Source: Scleromitrula shiraiana (taxonomy: Eukaryota; Ascomycota; Leotiomycetes; Helotiales; Sclerotiniaceae). From it: 64,000 nucleotides of DNA. How positions within the stretch are numbered: the first letter of the stretch is position 1; each line of letters starts with the position of its first letter. The position numbers and the translations under genes were made by a program. Of the stretch, positions 60,427 through 64,000 are shown piece by piece. The notes beneath the pieces are model-generated. The model was not told the origin of the DNA and did no database searches. It saw only the letters and a program-made list of their open reading frames with translations. Location of the stretch: positions 1,390,001 to 1,454,000 of the forward strand of contig JABELC010000010.1 in the NCBI GenBank assembly GCA_028455995.1, read 5' to 3'.

Positions 60427-61122
60427 ATATATTCAAATTTTATAATTCAAATTAAAAATAACTTGAAATTAAAATTAAAATTTTCTAAACTACTATTACT
60501 AGTATATTCTTTCAAAAAGTCTAAAAAAAAGAATTTTAATAAATTCTTTATATTATTTCAAAATAAATCTAAGAAAATTAATATAAAGATATATAGTTTT
60601 TTAAAAAATTATAAATATTTTAATATTTTTATTCATGAGATTATAAAAGTAATATATATTTGATTTATTATTATATTAAAATTTATCAATTTTAATCTTT
60701 AAGTTTTTATAACTTGATTATTAATTTTTATAAAGTTTTAATGTGAGTTTAATTCAACTTGAATACTAGTATTTTTCTAGTATTTTGATTTATATTGATT
60801 TATTTTGATTTATTTTGATTTATTTTGATTTATTTTGATTTATTTTGATTTATTTTGATTTAAGTTTCAATAATCTAAAAAAATAATTTATTATGATTAT
60901 TAATAGTATTATTAATACTAGTATGATTTTATATTCATAAATATTTAAAATATAATAAGATTTCAATATATCTTATTACTAGTATTAATAATAAGAGTCA
61001 ATTTATATTGTTTTCATTTAAGTTCAAAATTCAAAAATTATAAATTCTTGAAGTTCTTAGTAACAAAACGCTAATAAATTTTTGAAAAGATAAACTTGCT
61101 TATTACTAGTATGAACATCTTG
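60427..61122. other. right AT-rich flank with TACTAGTA palindromes
   Basis: Five TACTAGTA sites (60498, 60765, 60917, 60978 and 61105, positions of ACTAGT) and two AACTTGAA words in 0.7 kb, the same words as the left flank. Contains the 10-bp repeat below. No gene. Confidence 0.65.
60781..60862. repeat. 10-bp tandem repeat
   Basis: Eight copies of TATTTTGATT, the second being TATATTGATT. Confidence 0.9.
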
Positions 61123-61138
61123 CTTCCGTCGACGGAAG
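61123..61138. repeat. 16-bp perfect palindrome at the edge of the AT-rich block
   Basis: CTTCCGTCGACGGAAG is its own reverse complement. It sits within about 15 bp of the point where composition changes from very AT-rich to normal. Confidence 0.85.
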
Positions 61139-63386
61139 AGCGAAGTCTCTTTACGAAGATTAAGCGAAGTCCAACGAATATCTAGTTCGTTAAAGAATGA
61201 CAATCTTTCAGCCCTTAAAGTGAGTCGTCTATCCCATTAATTAGTGCTGGACTAAAATCTTATACTTCTTAGTAGTAAAAATTGAGGGTTTTCGTTACAC
61301 GTGCCGTACAGATAGGCGGCTTGCTTATACGATCAAGTAGCGGGGTAAATCTACAATCTTGGTATAATTTGTGGTATACAGGGCTGTATATTCATTTCCA
61401 AATTAAAAATTGATTACCATCTAGGGTACCTCGGGCGCCATCTCGATATGGAAAACTTCCGTCATGTATGTCACGTCTGTCATGTCTATTCACCGTCCAC
61501 TGGGGTTAGCAAAAAATTACATACGAAGATTTAGATAAGATGTAGCCTTTTTTGTGATAGAGCGGTATCCATCACGGAAGATGCTAACTTAATCGGGTAT
61601 CGGTCTGTAATGAGCATCATAGTGTTCTGTAACGATTCTCACTTATTAATATGCTTAATTAGGCTATTTTGAATTACTTGGATTTGATCGATTTTGTATG
61701 ATTATGTAATGTTTGTTCGAGACATTTCTATGCCACAAATTGAATATTATATAGTTCCTAATCAAGCTTAGTTTTTAGTCTTTACCCTTTTGATCTGATC
61801 CCTTATTCCGCAGCACTCTAATATTACCGTTTGGGTTACATCAAAGTGATTACACCGAAGCTTATCGTGCTTAGTGCAATATCTTTCTCCAATCTTCAAG
61901 GAGAGGAATCTATTGGTTGAAATGCGAGAGAGGCGTTCAAATTAAGGTTCGCGGATGTTCGGTATTTGTGTGTGGCATATTCTTGTAGAAGTATATTTCG
62001 AATCTTTAAAGCATGTCGTCGTTGATCCATCATCAATATCCACCGGCATTTATTTTCTATATCCTTTTTATCCTTTGGAACTTCGTAAAAGTGTGCCATC
62101 CTTAATAATTCACTGATTACGTTAGTCTCATTAATTCGTTCAAATGATGATTCAATCCATGCGAATATTAATAATTTGGTAAATACATCGTCGTTGATGC
62201 AGGAATCCTTCAGTCTCCGTGGGGGAAAGGTGTGAATTTGTATTTACACCTACTCTTATTGTTTATTTATACAGCACGTTATTTGAATAAACATGATGCA
62301 AGGCATCAATTCATAGCATTGTAGAAGGCATCGACGATGAACTTGATAATGCAGTAAGTAGTATTCTAGAAGCAAGAGGGTGTAAAAGAAGAAGAATTTG
62401 GAAGTTGTTCATGCTATAGTATTCAGGAAGAGGGTAGGAATGTACAACTGCCGCAGTTTTACCTTAGTTGAATGAAGAAAGATAGAGATGCATCCCAACC
62501 CGAAATCTAGGACGTCATTTTACGAGTGTTTCTACATTGAATGTTTTTGACGTCTCGCAAGAATTCCATATCCGAGTGGATCAAGAACCTGAGCCATGGT
62601 AAAGTAATCCCAAGACCATTATAGGCGTCAGGCATCAGCATTTCTTGGAAGCCTCGAGCTTTGCCTGCAAGCTGCAAGGGACTGTGGTTCAGCATAGCAT
62701 GACCGTTGTATCTTCCACGTGGCTTAGGATGTATATCAAAATAGGTTTTCAAGGTTGTAGAGCAATAGTTACTCACTAGTGAAATCACTGCAGTTTCGTA
62801 CTTTCGGAGAGAGCGAATGGCATTCGTTTTCACAATCAATATCAAATTATGGATACAGTCTTATGCTTCGAGACACGGCTGGAGACGAGCGAAGCCGTGT
62901 ATTGATATTCGAAGTTTCCCTTCTTTGATCTACAACACATTGTTCTCGCGTGTTCGTCGAACAATATCACCGGCACCCTGGCTTGGATTTTCACTAGGCT
63001 ATACTAATGAAGGCAGACACAAAGCTGAGGGATGCTGAAATCCCACGCCGTACGCTATATTACAGTCAGCATGGAGGGTAACCCTCAATGATTCACCTCA
63101 ACATCGTGAGATACGGATTACTCCATTGCTGCTTGAACGGCAAGTGACCGGACTTGAGTCAACATTGGAATGATCGGAGGAAGGTCGAAATTTGGATTGT
63201 TGAAGAAAGTGGTCTGAGATGTGGACCTCATATGAACTTTGAAAGTTTATAAGAAGGTCACAAATTCTCTTCACAATATCTTCATCCTTCATCCTACTTT
63301 CCAATACATCTTCATATCTACTACCTTCCTCATTCCTGCTACTCTTCTCTTCGATCTTTGCAAATCTCTTCATCAATCACTTCAAG
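61139..63386. other. gene-poor interval of normal composition
   Basis: No gene called. Two minus-strand frames, 61896-62099 (67 codons) and 62507-62845 (112 codons), look mildly protein-like but have no recognised domain, start context or intron partner; they might be remnants of a broken gene. A TTATAAGA near 63246 is a possible TATA-like site for the gene at 63387, followed by a CT-rich leader. Confidence 0.5.
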
Positions 63387-64000
63387 ATGAAGAACTTCAA
63401 AACTGCAGGCTTAACAGCCGCATTGGTTGCATCTCTTGTATCACAAGTACAGGCTTCACCAACTTCTCATACCTCCCACCTCAAGGCAAGAGCACTATTA
63501 GGTTCATCATTTGGTGTTCCTGGACGTAACGCTACCTATGACTACGTTATCGTCGGTGGTGGTAATGCTGGTCTCACCATTGCTGCTAGATTGGTAGAAG
63601 AGAAGGCTGGTAGCGTCGCAGTTATCGAGGCTGGTACTTTCTATGAAATCAGTAATGGAAACATCAGTCAAGTTCCCGCCACTGATGGTATCTTCGCTGG
63701 TAAAGGTGCTACCGATTGGCAACCTCAGATTGATTGGGGTTACCAAACCACCGTTCAACCTGGTGCACTCAACACCTCTCTTCATTATGCTCGTGGCAAG
63801 ACTTTGGGTGGTTGCTCTGCCAGAAACTTCATGGTCTACCAACGTAGTACCACTGGTACTCAACAAGTATGGGCTGATCAAGTCGGCGATGATAGTTGGA
63901 ACTTTGAAAACCTTCTTCCATACTACAAGAAGAGTGTCAACTTCACTGAACCTTCTCACTTGAGATTCGCCAATGCTACACCCATCTTCTCGGCTGAGTT
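63387..64000 (+). CDS. secreted GMC oxidoreductase, 5' part (runs off window)
   Basis: From the ATG at 63387 the frame is open to the window end, at least 204 residues. Signal peptide MKNFKTAGLTAALVASLVSQVQA. Then a pro-like segment and the FAD-binding start YDYVIVGGGNAGLTIAARL with the adenine-contact acid in VAVIEAG. ARGKTLGGCSARNFMVYQR is the first GMC signature. GMC enzymes of this secreted type oxidise sugars or alcohols with release of hydrogen peroxide or transfer to quinones (glucose oxidase, glucose dehydrogenase, aryl-alcohol oxidase); the catalytic His pair lies beyond the window, so the substrate class is open. It is the first gene after the AT-rich block, 2.2 kb from its edge. 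Confidence 0.85.
   Translation, partial: MKNFKTAGLTAALVASLVSQVQASPTSHTSHLKARALLGSSFGVPGRNATYDYVIVGGGNAGLTIAARLVEEKAGSVAVIEAGTFYEISNGNISQVPATDGIFAGKGATDWQPQIDWGYQTTVQPGALNTSLHYARGKTLGGCSARNFMVYQRSTTGTQQVWADQVGDDSWNFENLLPYYKKSVNFTEPSHLRFANATPIFSAE

Noticed and set aside
60781..60862. Regular 10-bp repeats considered as a CRISPR-like array
   Set aside because: Units are contiguous with no spacers and the genome is eukaryotic.
62507..62845. 112-codon minus-strand frame
   Set aside because: No domain, weak composition, no partner exon; at most a remnant.

Overview
The window looks like nuclear DNA of a filamentous ascomycete, most likely a leotiomycete close to Botrytis or Sclerotinia. The reasons are short introns with GTAAGT-type donors and CTAAC-like branch sites, a fungal gene set (HET domain, Zn2Cys6 regulator, CBM1-GH5 mannanase, GMC oxidoreductase, LEA-like DUF3659 proteins), and a sharp split between a gene-bearing part with ordinary base composition and a very AT-rich, transition-mutated repeat block. 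The species call is inference. I saw no tRNA, rRNA or CRISPR array.

Layout. 1-7.7 kb: two neighbouring plus-strand genes for LEA-like proteins built from DUF3659-type repeats. 8.6-15.3 kb: a tandem array of eight small minus-strand genes, each a divergent Myb/SANT-like domain followed by a charged tail; seven look intact and one is decayed. 15.3-18.4 kb: no gene recognised. 18.4-26.9 kb: a decayed secreted GH5 mannanase, a GNAT acetyltransferase, a small secreted protein, a short HET-domain protein, a TDA3-like FAD oxidoreductase and a thiol glutathione peroxidase with a possible presequence. 29.9-34.1 kb: a divergent pair resembling the D-galacturonate catabolic genes lga1 (aldolase) and gar2 (reductase), sharing a 1.8 kb promoter with two CCNCCAAT-type sites. 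34.6-42.7 kb: a decayed F-box-like gene, a zinc alcohol dehydrogenase with an 11-nt exon, and a 780-residue Zn2Cys6 regulator.

43.6-61.1 kb is a gene-free AT-rich block. Inside it I can define two LTR retrotransposons by hand. An outer Ty1/Copia-like element lies on the minus strand (46156-60426, 163-bp LTRs, ATATA target duplication) and is interrupted by an inner Ty1/Copia element on the plus strand (49786-57437, 160-bp LTRs, ATATT target duplication). Both are riddled with stops, and the inner LTR pair differs by about 30 transitions and no transversion, which fits repeat-induced point mutation. The DNA flanking the nest on both sides is packed with the 8-bp palindrome TACTAGTA and the word AACTTGAA/TTCAAGTT, which are nearly absent from the transposons and rare elsewhere.

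After 61.1 kb normal composition returns, at a 16-bp perfect palindrome. The window ends inside a secreted GMC oxidoreductase gene. The one clear metabolic unit is the galacturonate pair, which fits a fungus living on pectin-rich plant tissue.
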